Part shown: one piece after another, positions 15,427 to 22,741 of the stretch
Layout of the letters: each line of letters opens with the position of its first letter
Position numbering within the stretch: the first letter of the stretch is position 1
Origin: Chitinophagaceae bacterium
GTDB taxonomy: Bacteria > Bacteroidota > Bacteroidia > Chitinophagales > Chitinophagaceae
Reading direction: 5' to 3'
Assembly: GCA_020847395.1 (NCBI GenBank)
Contig: JADLCD010000042.1
Coordinates: forward strand, 1 to 34,142
Length of the DNA stretch: 34,142 nucleotides
Notes under the pieces: generated by a model
What the model was told of the DNA's origin: nothing
The model's input: only the letters and a program-made list of their open reading frames with translations
The model's database searches: none
Translations under genes and position numbers: made by a program

Positions 15427-17253
15427 TTATGCTTCTTCAATAAAAACCCTGTAAGGTGTTAGTGACTGTGAGCGATTCGTTAACTGTTGCCATATATATT
15501 CTCGCCAGTATTCCAGTTCATTATTTTCTATAAAAGAAAGATAAGCCAGTTTTGTCATTTTTAAGGTTATGTCAAGCGTTTTGATATAACCCTGGTTGAT
15601 TTGCCCCGAAATCATGATCCCTTTCTCTACGATTACTTCCTTCAACCGGTCGCCCATTGTCAACCGGCAGTATAATTGAATGTCTTCACGGCTGATGATA
15701 CGGTTTTTTGATAGTAAGGCATGCTTATAGGCGGTAACTTTATCTGTTGGCGTTAGTGCATTTCTGCCACCAATGGTGGGCGTAATGAAGAAGGCATCGT
15801 GGTAACTAATAGCATTTGATTTGTAGGCTACCAATTGGGTACCCACCTTAATTCCGTTAGCGGCCACACCATCGGTGCTCCAGTATTTTACAAAAATACT
15901 TTGGGCGCGATGTTCTTTTGTTCCTTTAACTATCAGGTGAGGTGATTGAATTTGCTGAATATTTTTTTGCAGCAACTGTTGCGACAAACGATTGATAACC
16001 TGTTGCAAATGTTTCATCTCCTGCGCAACAAAATTTTTTCCAATGGCGGAAAAAGCAGCACTGTCATCACGCAGCAACTGAATAATATTTTCAATAGCCG
16101 CCGCTGCATCACGGTCATCAAAACGACTTACGCCTCCACTTCGCAATACTATTTTCAGGGGGCGTTCATCGGTATTATGTACGTTGCGTACGTTTAGCAC
16201 AGTACCTTCCTGCGTAATAACCTCTTCCAGATCAAAAAAATGGCTATTGGAAAGCAAGGGCAGAATATTAATAAAGTCTTTCAGCTCATAGGTAAGCTCA
16301 TATAGTTGTTTATTTACAACCGGAAAGCAGTTTGCATAATAGTTCACCTCTTGCAATAACCGGGAGTGTATGTTTTCCGGAAAGCTTATTTTAATCCAAT
16401 AAACATGCTCCTTACCGAGCATGGAGCTTATTTTTTCCGGGAAGCTGTTTTCAATTTCTGCGGGTGTTTTTTTATGGTTGTTTCTCCGGGTTTCGCTAAC
16501 TGTAACAAACTGGTGCCGGTAGATATCGTTGATGTTTTTTAATACAACGCTGTTAATGCTTACATCCTGTTCAAGTATCTGCTTCACATCCAGGTTGTTT
16601 TCGTTTAACAGGTTGTTGTTATAGCCGGGGTTTATTTTCAGGGGTTGTCCGTTACCATTCATCCATATAGTATGAGGCAATTGACTATAAAACATATTCT
16701 TTTCCACCAGCATATCTGCCTGAAAAAAGAATTGTAACCGGTGTAAGGCCCCCTGTGCATTTGTTAAGCCCAGCCAAACGGTATTGTTGGCTATAGCGGT
16801 ATTATCCGGACGATGCTCTATGATCTCTTTTGTATTTCCTGCTTTGTACTGATAAAAGTTGTGACTGGTTGCCACATATTTAACGAGGTGCCGGCTTAAG
16901 CTGGTGCGGGCGGCCGGCGCGAAAAAAAATGTTTGCTGGTCTGTACCTGATGTAAATTGTTCCTGGGGAAGAATGGTATCCTGCTCATTGGTACTCACGG
17001 CATGCACTACTGCATGGGCGGGCAGCGCTCCCGTAAGTATCTCGGGGGTCATCACCTGTATCATCCTTTCCAGGATGCGGGTTCTTGATGCTGCCGATTG
17101 ATCTGAAAGTCTTTCAAATTCGGCGGCATTTACGTTCAGCAACAGGGAAACAAGCGGATCAAATTCGTTTTCAGCATTTATTTCCGGGTAGCCCCATATT
17201 TTTGCGGCAGTGCGGATCATTCTGTTCTTTATTTCCTCTCTTGTCTCCTGCAT
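15427..17253 (-). CDS. tssF: T6SS baseplate protein TssF (608 aa)
   Basis: The main wedge protein of the T6SS baseplate. The N-terminus (IKNRMIRTAAKIWGYPEIN, DPLVSLLLNVNAAEFERLSD) and the early motif EILTGALPAHAVVHA match TssF, which usually has DPxVxRLLxAFAFL and P..A.l/a.P patterns here. The middle contains VYWIKISFPENI, and the end has LKMTKLAYLSFIENNELEYW. Length agrees with the family (~600 aa). The gene starts 15 nt after tssE and is followed 10 nt later by tssG, so the three are one operon. Confidence 0.85.
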   Translation of the reverse strand: MQETREEIKNRMIRTAAKIWGYPEINAENEFDPLVSLLLNVNAAEFERLSDQSAASRTRILERMIQVMTPEILTGALPAHAVVHAVSTNEQDTILPQEQFTSGTDQQTFFFAPAARTSLSRHLVKYVATSHNFYQYKAGNTKEIIEHRPDNTAIANNTVWLGLTNAQGALHRLQFFFQADMLVEKNMFYSQLPHTIWMNGNGQPLKINPGYNNNLLNENNLDVKQILEQDVSINSVVLKNINDIYRHQFVTVSETRRNNHKKTPAEIENSFPEKISSMLGKEHVYWIKISFPENIHSRLLQEVNYYANCFPVVNKQLYELTYELKDFINILPLLSNSHFFDLEEVITQEGTVLNVRNVHNTDERPLKIVLRSGGVSRFDDRDAAAAIENIIQLLRDDSAAFSAIGKNFVAQEMKHLQQVINRLSQQLLQKNIQQIQSPHLIVKGTKEHRAQSIFVKYWSTDGVAANGIKVGTQLVAYKSNAISYHDAFFITPTIGGRNALTPTDKVTAYKHALLSKNRIISREDIQLYCRLTMGDRLKEVIVEKGIMISGQINQGYIKTLDITLKMTKLAYLSFIENNELEYWREYIWQQLTNRSQSLTPYRVFIEEA

Positions 17254-17268
17254 ATATGATCCTTCTTA

Positions 17269-17700
17269 TTAATTATATGATAAGGGACTGATAAAAAAGC
17301 TATCATTATACACGATCGGTTCATTTGTGAGCTTTAGCACCGCATTCACCTGTATGCTCATTTTTTTTTTCATACGGGATGGTTTGCTGCTCTGCAGTTC
17401 GTCCTGTTGAATGCCAATACCGATTTTAATATTTTCCACCCGCCGTTCATATTTATGAATTGCCTGCTTTAAGCTTTCCAGTATTTGCTCTTTCTGGCGA
17501 CTATTGAAATTAGCGTTGCTGAAATCTGCATCCCAGATAGAAGTGCCGAAGTTAAGATCGCTAACCAGTTCACCAAATGCCGTGGTGATGATCAGGTGAA
17601 GGTTTTGCGCTACAGACTGCTTTAACGAACACGTTGCATGTTCGGCCTTTTTATGCAGCTTATCCAGTTCCAGAGGAAGCGTCAGGTATCGATTCATCAT
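17269..17700 (-). CDS. tssE: T6SS baseplate protein TssE (gp25-like, 143 aa)
   Basis: TssE is a phage gp25-like wedge protein that initiates sheath polymerisation. Visible family features are the helical N-terminus (SLKQSVAQNLHLIITTAFGE), the segment DLNFGTSIWDADFSN, which corresponds to the FPxFGxxIxd region of gp25, and the C-terminal helix plus strand (AIHKYERRVENIKIGIGI), where the conserved YEPRxE-type motif appears as YERRVE. The start is the ATG pair at 17700/17697; an upstream TTG is unlikely. It follows the hcp terminator, so some read-through or an internal promoter is needed to express the baseplate genes. Confidence 0.85.
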   Translation of the reverse strand: MMNRYLTLPLELDKLHKKAEHATCSLKQSVAQNLHLIITTAFGELVSDLNFGTSIWDADFSNANFNSRQKEQILESLKQAIHKYERRVENIKIGIGIQQDELQSSKPSRMKKKMSIQVNAVLKLTNEPIVYNDSFFISPLSYN

Positions 17701-17826
17701 GACCAAATTTATAAAACTATTTAATGCCAAAGCTGACTATAGCGGCCGGATTTAAAACAATCAGAACTTTTTTGCTATTTGTGAAAAGCGACATCAGTTA
17801 GTATTTAAACAACAGTAGTATTCGAT

Positions 17827-17857
17827 AAAAAAACCGTCTCAGGCTTTTCTGAGACGG
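17827..17857 (-). terminator. Strong terminator downstream of hcp
   Basis: A 9-bp perfect stem (CCGTCTCAG/CTGAGACGG, 6-nt loop) is followed by seven T on the minus strand, 25 nt past the hcp stop. It would let the tube protein be made in large excess over the baseplate genes. Confidence 0.9.
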
Positions 17858-17882
17858 CTCTGTTTTGTTAACTGCTGTAAGA

Positions 17883-18275
17883 TTAGTTAGCTACCCATTC
17901 ATTTATGTGAGAACCGGTACCTAAGGCAATTTCTCTTGCGCTTAATGTAAAGGTTTCTATAACCGGATTCTCGCCGGTAGAGTTAAATGTTTCTCTGTAT
18001 TCTACCAGGTATGCTTCTTTAAAATTCAATTCCTTAAGCGTGGCGTCGGTATCGCGTTTAATAAATACGATGGTACCATCCTTTCTTTCGAAATTGTTGG
18101 TCATCCATTCAAAAAAGGAAGTGTCGCCGGTTGACTCAACCGTTAAGGTTATTTTACCACCCCGGGTAATAGACGACGGACGACCTGTTTGATCCGTTTC
18201 CTGTTTTAGCGCATAAGAGCAGTTCAATACATTTACTTCTTTTCCTGCTACTTTTAGTTTTGCTTTGAAAGACAT
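17883..18275 (-). CDS. hcp: T6SS tube protein Hcp (TssD), first copy (130 aa)
   Basis: Hcp hexamers stack into the inner tube pushed out by sheath contraction. The protein has the Bacteroidota TssD pattern: MSFKAKLKVAGKEVNVLNC, then QTGRPSSITRGGKITLTVES, FFEWMTNN, and VIETFTLSAREIALGTG near the end. It is followed by a strong terminator and separated from tssC by 161 bp, in which the octamer CATGTACT appears twice in plus orientation. No perfect TAnnTTTG element was found there. A second, diverged copy lies at 25239-25631. Confidence 0.95.
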   Translation of the reverse strand: MSFKAKLKVAGKEVNVLNCSYALKQETDQTGRPSSITRGGKITLTVESTGDTSFFEWMTNNFERKDGTIVFIKRDTDATLKELNFKEAYLVEYRETFNSTGENPVIETFTLSAREIALGTGSHINEWVAN

Positions 18276-18436
18276 AATAGTGAAATTTTAGGTTTTAAAA
18301 AATAACGGCATATATCGCCATGTAAAAAAAACAATTCATAAGGTTAGCATGTACTATTATGTTCTTGTACGCACATAACTACCTCCATGTAGCTAAACAT
18401 GTACTTTCTCTGTACCGGTTTTTGTTGGGGCTGGCT

Positions 18437-19804
18437 TTATTTTTCCTGTTCATATGCTGATGCCCAATCGGGGTTGTCAGCATCATCGCCTTTTTGTCCT
18501 TCCAGCTTAATGAGAAAGGTTTTTGCAGGAAAATACGGTTTCATATGAATATCAAGGTAAATCCTGTCTTTTTGAACAGGATCCTGTTCAAAGCGTTTTA
18601 TGGTAAAATTTTCGATCAACTTGCTGGGTCCTGTTATACTATCCAGAAAACGAACAATTTGTCCATTTAACTCCTTACGGGTAGAAGCTGTAAAATTCTC
18701 AAATGCCCTTCTGTTAAGAAAATCCATCATTACTTTGGTAACATAATCAAAAACCCGCACTACAGAGTATGTTTGTAACCCAAGGTTATCTCCGTTAAAA
18801 AGTGTTTTGGCCGAAAACGCCATTACTTTTCCATACTCTTTTACCATTGGAACTAACCCCAGTTTCTCCAGGTTAGCAATTTCACTTTTCTTCAAGTCAA
18901 ATTTCACGCCATCTACTTCATTTATTCCTCCAAATTTCTTGCCGGCTGTTACCTGCGACATTAAAGTATTGTAGATTTTACCCCCAAGGGCGGCTGCCGC
19001 CGGCACGTACAGGTGGTCTTCTTCACTAACTTCTTCCGCTTTCCCTCTGCCCACCAGCCAGTTGCAAGTCATTATTACATTAGATCTGTATTTGTCACCA
19101 CCTGTTAAATTGGCTGCCTCAAACATCTCCATCACATCATCAGGTGTATCCAGGTGCTCAAAATCTGTTACAAGCATCACCTTATTATCATGCGCTATCT
19201 TAGCCCATTTCTCCACTACCTTGTTAGAGCCCAGGTACCCGGGTAAAATCAACAGCCCGTAGTTATTGCGTAAGTCCAGCCGATCGTAGTTTTCTACCAA
19301 TTCGTTGTGTATAGCATCTATAAAGCGTGTGTTATCAAGGTCTTTCAGTTGCTCGGGCTCTACATTGATGATAGAAACATTTTTAACCTTGGTGCTCTCG
19401 GTATTTTTGAAAAACAGGGCAACTGATCTGTAAGATCTTTCCAGGTCCTCCGTTTGCTTAAGCGCATAATGAAGATTCTTTTTTTCTGTTTTATCGGCAA
19501 CTTCAGAGAGCTCGTTACTGGTTTCAATCATTTTGGAAAGATCATCAGAACGCTGCAATATATCCAACCACCACTGCAGCTTTTGCTTCAATTCGGTTCG
19601 TTCGCCTTTTTTTGAAGCTTCTTCCAGAAATATTTTCTTTCGTGCTTTTCTTTCGGGATTCAGGTTTTGTACGCCTTCTATAGCAGATTCCAAAAGATCG
19701 AAACCTCCGAATTTGGCTAAATTATTTACCGCTGCATCAAACTGACCTTCATGTTCCTTTACGGTTAACTGTTCGGCAGTTGTTTTTGATTGTACTTTTG
19801 ACAT
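18437..19804 (-). CDS. tssC: T6SS sheath large subunit TssC (455 aa)
   Basis: With TssB, this forms the contractile sheath. Typical features are LLILPGYLGSN, VMLVTDFEHLDTPDDVMEM, SNVIMTCNWLVGRG, then YVPAAAALGGKIYNTLMSQV, and the C-terminal FLDSITGPSKLIENFTIKRF with YLDIHMKPYFPAKTFLI. That last beta-strand segment is used for sheath-to-sheath contacts. Length fits the Bacteroidota members. The start is 35 nt after the tssB stop, in one operon. Confidence 0.95.
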   Translation of the reverse strand: MSKVQSKTTAEQLTVKEHEGQFDAAVNNLAKFGGFDLLESAIEGVQNLNPERKARKKIFLEEASKKGERTELKQKLQWWLDILQRSDDLSKMIETSNELSEVADKTEKKNLHYALKQTEDLERSYRSVALFFKNTESTKVKNVSIINVEPEQLKDLDNTRFIDAIHNELVENYDRLDLRNNYGLLILPGYLGSNKVVEKWAKIAHDNKVMLVTDFEHLDTPDDVMEMFEAANLTGGDKYRSNVIMTCNWLVGRGKAEEVSEEDHLYVPAAAALGGKIYNTLMSQVTAGKKFGGINEVDGVKFDLKKSEIANLEKLGLVPMVKEYGKVMAFSAKTLFNGDNLGLQTYSVVRVFDYVTKVMMDFLNRRAFENFTASTRKELNGQIVRFLDSITGPSKLIENFTIKRFEQDPVQKDRIYLDIHMKPYFPAKTFLIKLEGQKGDDADNPDWASAYEQEK

Positions 19805-19839
19805 AGATAATCTTATAATTTGAATCGGTGGATCAGGTA

Positions 19840-20307
19840 TTATTTATCAGATTTGTTCAGCTCTTCTATTAAAAGTTGCAAAGACAGCACGAGACTTTGT
19901 TTTGTTTCTGCATTCGCTAAGGCCTGCTTCAATAGCTTGTTGGTTTTTAATTGCTTTACTATTTTTTTGTATTGTTCTTTTTTTGCGTTGAGCTCTTTAA
20001 GGTAAGTGCTTTGATTGGTAATTCCTTTTACTCCGAAATCTTCCAGCCCTTTAAAATGGATGGTTTCATTTTTGGCTGAGCCATCCTCTGTTTCGAATGA
20101 GAGATCAATTTGTGGTGCAAATTGTTCAAATACCTGTAGTATATCAGTGAGCCCTGTTACAATATCCGGCTTAACAGTGGGGTTTACCGTAAGCTTTTCA
20201 GCCAGTAATACCCTGTTTTGAGATATGTCGATAAACGCCTCGAAAGCATCTGTCTTTACCTCTGTACCGCCAATTCCATAAGGTTCTAATGCCATAGTGA
20301 ATTTCAT
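19840..20307 (-). CDS. tssB: T6SS sheath small subunit TssB (155 aa)
   Basis: This is the small sheath subunit and a partner of TssC. It contains the conserved ENRVxxxEKL-like strand as SQNRVLLAEKLTVNPTVKPD, then FETEDGSAKNETIHFKGLEDFG, and a lysine-rich helical C-terminus (YLKELNAKKEQYKKIVKQLK). It is the first gene of the minus-strand T6SS operon. The 192-bp gap to the divergent tssO probably holds both promoters. A near-consensus -7 element (TAAATTTC, 20329-20336) is on the minus side. Confidence 0.9.
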   Translation of the reverse strand: MKFTMALEPYGIGGTEVKTDAFEAFIDISQNRVLLAEKLTVNPTVKPDIVTGLTDILQVFEQFAPQIDLSFETEDGSAKNETIHFKGLEDFGVKGITNQSTYLKELNAKKEQYKKIVKQLKTNKLLKQALANAETKQSLVLSLQLLIEELNKSDK

Positions 20308-20499
20308 TTTTTAATGATACAATATACTGAAATTTATAAATCAACCTGAACTTTTGCCTGTCAATTTTCTTCCAGCGGCTTTCCATATAGCAAAAATGCT
20401 GCCTATTTCAGCGCCGGCATCACAGGATGGTACAATAATGGCATAGAAATACATTTAATAATATTTATTAGTTATTTTGATGTTTTAAACCGCATAAAA

Positions 20500-21012
20500 A
20501 TGTCGCAGGTAATCATTAACCGCTCAGAGAGATCGGCAGCCTTTTGGAAATTTATCTTATTTTTTGTAACCGCAGTGGCTTTTATAGTGAGCGCAGTATA
20601 TTTTAATTTTAATTTACCTACAAGAGAAAACAGCTTACTGAAACAGCAGGTAAGCAGGTATAAAGTACAGGAAGAGGCGCAGGAAACATTTGTAAAAACG
20701 ATGGAAGACGCCAAGTTGCTGATTGACTCCATTGGCCGGCCAGGCGCACAGGCGGCTTTTCTTAACCAACAGGCTGCTGCCAAAATACAACAATTGGTAA
20801 ACCTTCAGTACAAAGATTCCAGCATTTACAACCAGTTGAATAAAAGTGTATTAGATTTGTTTTTACGTTACCAGGAATTAACGAATAAAATGGTAACGCT
20901 GGGAGATGCGCCGCAACAACTGCAGGAGTACAAACAGAAGTACGAACAGGCGCAACGGGACCTGGAAGATGCCCGCAGAAACCTTGATATCATCCGCAGC
21001 AGCAGTAATTAG
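20500..21012 (+). CDS. tssO: T6SSiii transmembrane protein TssO (170 aa)
   Basis: TssO is a subtype-iii-specific inner-membrane protein. One membrane segment follows a short N-terminus (FILFFVTAVAFIVSAVYFNF, ~18-37). A long, mostly helical periplasmic region ends in a coiled coil (QLQEYKQKYEQAQRDLEDAR). Position opposite tssB and length fit TssO from Bacteroidota loci. A partial -7 element (TTATTTTG) lies just upstream near 20472. Its stop at 21012 is directly adjacent to the stop of the convergent NlpC/P60 gene. Confidence 0.8.
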   Translation: MSQVIINRSERSAAFWKFILFFVTAVAFIVSAVYFNFNLPTRENSLLKQQVSRYKVQEEAQETFVKTMEDAKLLIDSIGRPGAQAAFLNQQAAAKIQQLVNLQYKDSSIYNQLNKSVLDLFLRYQELTNKMVTLGDAPQQLQEYKQKYEQAQRDLEDARRNLDIIRSSSN

Positions 21013-21603
21013 CTATTTTCTTTGCTTTATCCTTCCGCACGCAACATATTTGGATTTCCAATACGGACTATCCAGCCTGGCTATGCTTACGCCGTAGCTG
21101 GAGGAGGCATGAACAAAATAGTTGTTAGCCAGATAAAAGCCTACATGTGAGACAGTCGTGCCTTTGATGGTTTTAAAAAACACCAGATCTCCTTCCGTTA
21201 AGTATTGTTTCCCCCCAAAGGGCTCTACATTATTGTGGAAAAACTGTGTTACAGATGTCCGTGGCACATTTACCTGGTAGACACTGTTATAAAGGCGTTG
21301 CACAAAAGCCGAGCAATCAATGCCTTGCTTGCTGTTGCCTCCCATCAGGTAGGGTGTATTTATCCATTCATCAATAAAACGATACAGCTTTATATTTTTA
21401 ATGTCTCCGGAATCAACCTCCAGATATTCTGCATACTTCTTTCTGAGCGCAGCGTCTTTTATTTCTGGTTCATTTTTTGTATTGAAGCTATCGCCGTCGG
21501 AATATATTATTTCCGGAGCCTTAGCCATCTTTTTTGAGCTGTTACAAGAAATGAAAAAAAATAAACTTATGTATAAAATATTTTTAAAAAGAGTTGTTAG
21601 CAT
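21013..21603 (-). CDS. NlpC/P60 lipoprotein in the T6SS locus (196 aa)
   Basis: A type II signal peptide ends in FISC (Cys20), giving an outer- or inner-membrane lipoprotein. The residues after Cys (NSSKKM) lack the acidic surface-export signal of Bacteroidota, so it probably faces the periplasm. The NlpC/P60 domain spans ~70-196, with catalytic Cys97 in GIDCSAF, His153 in VSHVGFY and His165 in YFVHASS. Such enzymes cut peptide cross-links in peptidoglycan. Its position between tssO and the PKD gene suggests it opens the wall for T6SS assembly, as dedicated hydrolases do for other T6SSs. It is unlikely to be an effector, because it has a lipoprotein signal and no immunity gene. It occupies the place where one might expect the lipoprotein TssQ, but is not recognisably TssQ. 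Confidence 0.85.
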   Translation of the reverse strand: MLTTLFKNILYISLFFFISCNSSKKMAKAPEIIYSDGDSFNTKNEPEIKDAALRKKYAEYLEVDSGDIKNIKLYRFIDEWINTPYLMGGNSKQGIDCSAFVQRLYNSVYQVNVPRTSVTQFFHNNVEPFGGKQYLTEGDLVFFKTIKGTTVSHVGFYLANNYFVHASSSYGVSIARLDSPYWKSKYVACGRIKQRK

Positions 21604-21630
21604 GATCTAAAATTCCTTTTTAAAGAAAAG

Positions 21631-21638
21631 CAAATTTA
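21631..21638 (-). promoter_or_regulatory. Promoter -7 element for the NlpC/P60 gene
   Basis: TAAATTTG on the minus strand is a perfect match to the Bacteroidota TAnnTTTG -7 box, 28 nt before the ATG. No clear -33 TTG was found at the usual distance. Confidence 0.55.
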
Positions 21639-21694
21639 CAAAAACACCATGGTTTAGCAGTACATTTACAGGAGGCATACAGATAATAACATTT

Positions 21695-22741
21695 ATGAAA
21701 AAAGTACCATGTACCGGAAACGCGCTTGATGAATCTGTCATACTCACGATGCTGGTTTGCGCTGTGCTGGGTTTATTTATCACATCCTATAAATATATAA
21801 ATGCCGAACCCTGCGTTACTTACCCCATAAACACATCCTCCGCCAACTATTATACAGGAGAGGTAGTAAAGCTGAGCACAACCGCCATAAACCCCAAGGG
21901 CATTATCTGGAATTTTGGAGATAGCACCCGCGAGGAAGCTGGCATAAAGTCTTCTGTTGTGCACACATATGATAAGCCGGGGGAGTATACTGTAACGCTA
22001 ACGGTTAATAAAACCTGCATCCAGACAAAAACAATTAAAATCCAGAATGCCCCGCCAGTAATTGATCTGTCAAAAACACCGGAGTTTACCGTGCCTGAGA
22101 AAATAATAGCAGGCGTTCCATTTACTATATGGGACAGCAGCAGATTCGCCAATACCTGGGAGTGGCGTTTTGGTGAAACCGCCGTTGTGGATGCTACCAC
22201 TGCAATGGCTACCTACACGTATAAAACACCGGGATTGAAAACAATCACCTTAGTGGTAAACGGAAATACTGATAATATGGGGGTGGCCAAGGTGCTGGTA
22301 AATGAGGCAAAAATAAGCCCGTCAAAGGCGGTTAAGAATAAGGACAGGCGAAGCTCTCCCCAGGTATTTATTGTAGATAAAAAGCCCGAATCGGAGAATA
22401 TTCTAAAAGAAGATAAGCTGGAAAAACCTGTTGAAGAGGAAGCGGTGTATCCAAATATTTCAACCTCTGAGATAGAAACCATGTTAAAGCAGGTAGCAGA
22501 TAAAAAAATAAGCGAACAGTATTTTGAAACCTACTTCTGTAACCTGAAGATAGTGCCGGTAACCGTGAATGGTACCGCTATGTCATTTAACACATTGTAT
22601 AAAAACCTTACAGAAATCAATGGTTCAAATAAAATAAAATCCTTTAAGGCGCAGATGGTTAAAAATAAAAAGACCAACTGTGTGGAAGGATTGAACATCT
22701 GGATGAAAACCAAAGGGAAGTTTCTTGGTATTAATTGGTAA
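21695..22741 (+). CDS. tssP: Membrane-anchored PKD-domain protein, TssP candidate (348 aa)
   Basis: It has a single N-terminal membrane segment (VILTMLVCAVLGLFITSYKY, ~15-34) with no cleavage site. Two PKD-like beta-sandwich domains then face the periplasm: the first has WNFGDST and YDKPGEYTVTLTV, the second WEWRFGE and YKTPGLKTITLVV. A lysine-rich linker (~215-250) leads to a C-terminal domain (SEIETMLKQVADKKISEQYF, then VEGLNIWMKTKGKFLGINW). A bitopic periplasmic protein next to tssO and clpV fits TssP of the T6SSiii membrane complex. The symbol is tentative, since I assign it from topology and position. Its stop overlaps the clpV start (TAATG), so it is translationally coupled. Confidence 0.65.
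   Translation: MKKVPCTGNALDESVILTMLVCAVLGLFITSYKYINAEPCVTYPINTSSANYYTGEVVKLSTTAINPKGIIWNFGDSTREEAGIKSSVVHTYDKPGEYTVTLTVNKTCIQTKTIKIQNAPPVIDLSKTPEFTVPEKIIAGVPFTIWDSSRFANTWEWRFGETAVVDATTAMATYTYKTPGLKTITLVVNGNTDNMGVAKVLVNEAKISPSKAVKNKDRRSSPQVFIVDKKPESENILKEDKLEKPVEEEAVYPNISTSEIETMLKQVADKKISEQYFETYFCNLKIVPVTVNGTAMSFNTLYKNLTEINGSNKIKSFKAQMVKNKKTNCVEGLNIWMKTKGKFLGINW

Noticed and set aside
18276-18436. CATGTACT repeats upstream of hcp as a short repeat array
   Set aside because: There are only two copies, with no regular spacing or spacer pattern, so neither a CRISPR nor a convincing operator.
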